In this document: in pieces, positions 63,218-64,000 of the stretch
Position numbering within the stretch: position 1 is the stretch's first letter
Layout of the letters: the number at the start of each line of letters is the position of its first letter
Source: Chamaecrista fasciculata
Lineage: Eukaryota > Streptophyta > Magnoliopsida > Fabales > Fabaceae
Assembly (NCBI GenBank): GCA_003254925.1
Contig: QANZ01028825.1
Span: 28,418-92,417, forward strand
DNA: 64,000 nucleotides
Reading direction: 5' to 3'
Position numbers and translations under genes: made by a program
The notes under the pieces: generated by a model
What the model was told of the DNA's origin: nothing
The model's input: only the letters and a program-made list of their open reading frames with translations
Database searches by the model: none

Positions 63218-63664
63218 GATAATAGGCTCAATAACTAAGTAGGCCCAATAGCTAAGTGGCCCCAGGCCCATCAACAACCAAGTTACAAAAGGCCCAACAA
63301 AGCCAAGGCGCCACGGTAGTCAAGGTGTCCTGGGAGCCACTAGGCGCCTGGACGCCAAGAAACATGACGAAAAGCAATGAGGCAAGCTTTCAGAAAATCC
63401 AAATCAAGACAATCAATACAAGAGGATCCTTCGCGCTAAGAAGGCGCCTTGATGGTCAACCAACCATCAAGGCGCCAAGTGCCAAGAGTAGAAACAACGA
63501 AGACCATGGGGAGAACATTCAGGAAACGAAATACAAAACATTGATAAATAAACAAAATCACACTCCCGGATAAAGCGCCCATGCCCATTGAAATGCCTCC
63601 CTCTGGCATAGTATAAAATGGCCAGGACCCCTCACACACAATGTACATTCTTTACACTCACTAA
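63218..63664. repeat. Possible LTR fragment
   Basis: Richer in G and C than its surroundings, with repeated GGCGCC-type motifs (CAAGGCGCC, TAGGCGCCTGG, AAGGCGCCTTGATGG) and a TATAAAATGGCC box at about 63612. This resembles the promoter half of a Ty3/gypsy-type LTR. A partner LTR or target duplication is not in the window. Confidence 0.35.
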
Positions 63665-64000
63665 GGGCATGTTTGGGTGAGCATTATTTTCTCATTATCT
63701 TTTCATTATCCCCATTTTCATTACATAACTTCATCTACAGTGTTAGATGGGTGTTTGTTTTGCAATTATAAAGTCATTACAAAAATATCATTTCATTACA
63801 AACTCATTTCATTACATATTTCATATCCAATTACTAACATACCCCTACTCAAATACCTATAATTACCTATACTCTAATACAAATATAAAAAAACTATTTA
63901 GCAAAATAGTAATTTTCAATACCCTCATTTATTACACTTACAACTTTCTCTCTCCACTCATCATTTTTTCTTTTTTCTTCCTCTTTTTCTTATTCACCCC
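63665..64000. mobile_element. Tourist/PIF-Harbinger-like element, copy 3 (runs off the window)
   Basis: Tip GGGCATGTTTGGG, preceded by TAA (63662-63664). From about 63740 it matches the inverted right arm of the 1231-2353 copy almost base for base for over 200 bp. This suggests recent movement or recent shared origin. The other end is beyond the window. Confidence 0.75.

Overview
The window is nuclear DNA from a flowering plant, most likely a eudicot. It is strongly AT-rich, its genes are split by GT-AG introns, and it is packed with plant transposable elements. I cannot name the species. Four intact host genes are visible, all on the minus strand. They are ferredoxin-nitrite reductase (22055-25403, 4 exons, 596 aa), core alpha-1,3-fucosyltransferase (30336-37064, 7 exons, 526 aa), a COR27/COR28-type cold- and clock-regulated protein (43500-47639, 5 exons, 286 aa) and a DUF1685 protein (61285-61984, 2 exons, 185 aa). 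For each I placed splice sites by hand; every junction keeps frame, and the joined proteins read as full-length family members.

Layout. Positions 1-18400 hold no recognisable protein gene. They contain foldback (MITE-like) elements, one Tourist-like element broken by an assembly gap, a possible SINE, and a GC-rich island at 9780-10260 with three G-boxes. Positions 18379-20874 hold two decayed Ty1/copia elements: one with two LTRs and a remnant of RNase H, and one with gag only. A duplicated fragment of the nitrite reductase 3' end lies just downstream of that gene. Positions 25700-30300 are intergenic and include a foldback element with a second, hAT-type element nested in it. The fucosyltransferase has MITEs in at least three introns. 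Positions 37500-43400 carry more MITEs, the last exon of a hAT transposase, and a 1.5-kb Tourist-like element just behind the COR27 stop codon. Positions 49041-50209 are a large foldback with a perfect 9-bp target duplication. Positions 52970-58735 are a dead LINE (minus strand) split by a 2.1-kb solo LTR. Positions 58748-60700 are a foldback holding a nested Tourist-like element. A second, nearly identical Tourist arm runs off the right end.

The host genes do not form a pathway or operon. Two carry readable regulatory DNA. Nitrite reductase has a match to the nitrate-responsive element. The COR27-like gene has two G-boxes and two evening-element-type sites, as expected for a light-, cold- and clock-controlled gene.

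The main structural theme is the foldback elements: about twenty, in some eleven families, mostly starting GG and ending CC. At least seven have perfect 9-bp target duplications (Mutator-like), and several unrelated families share a TTTGGTCC-like motif just inside their tips. I found no CRISPR array, no prokaryotic-type operon and no clear new protein system.
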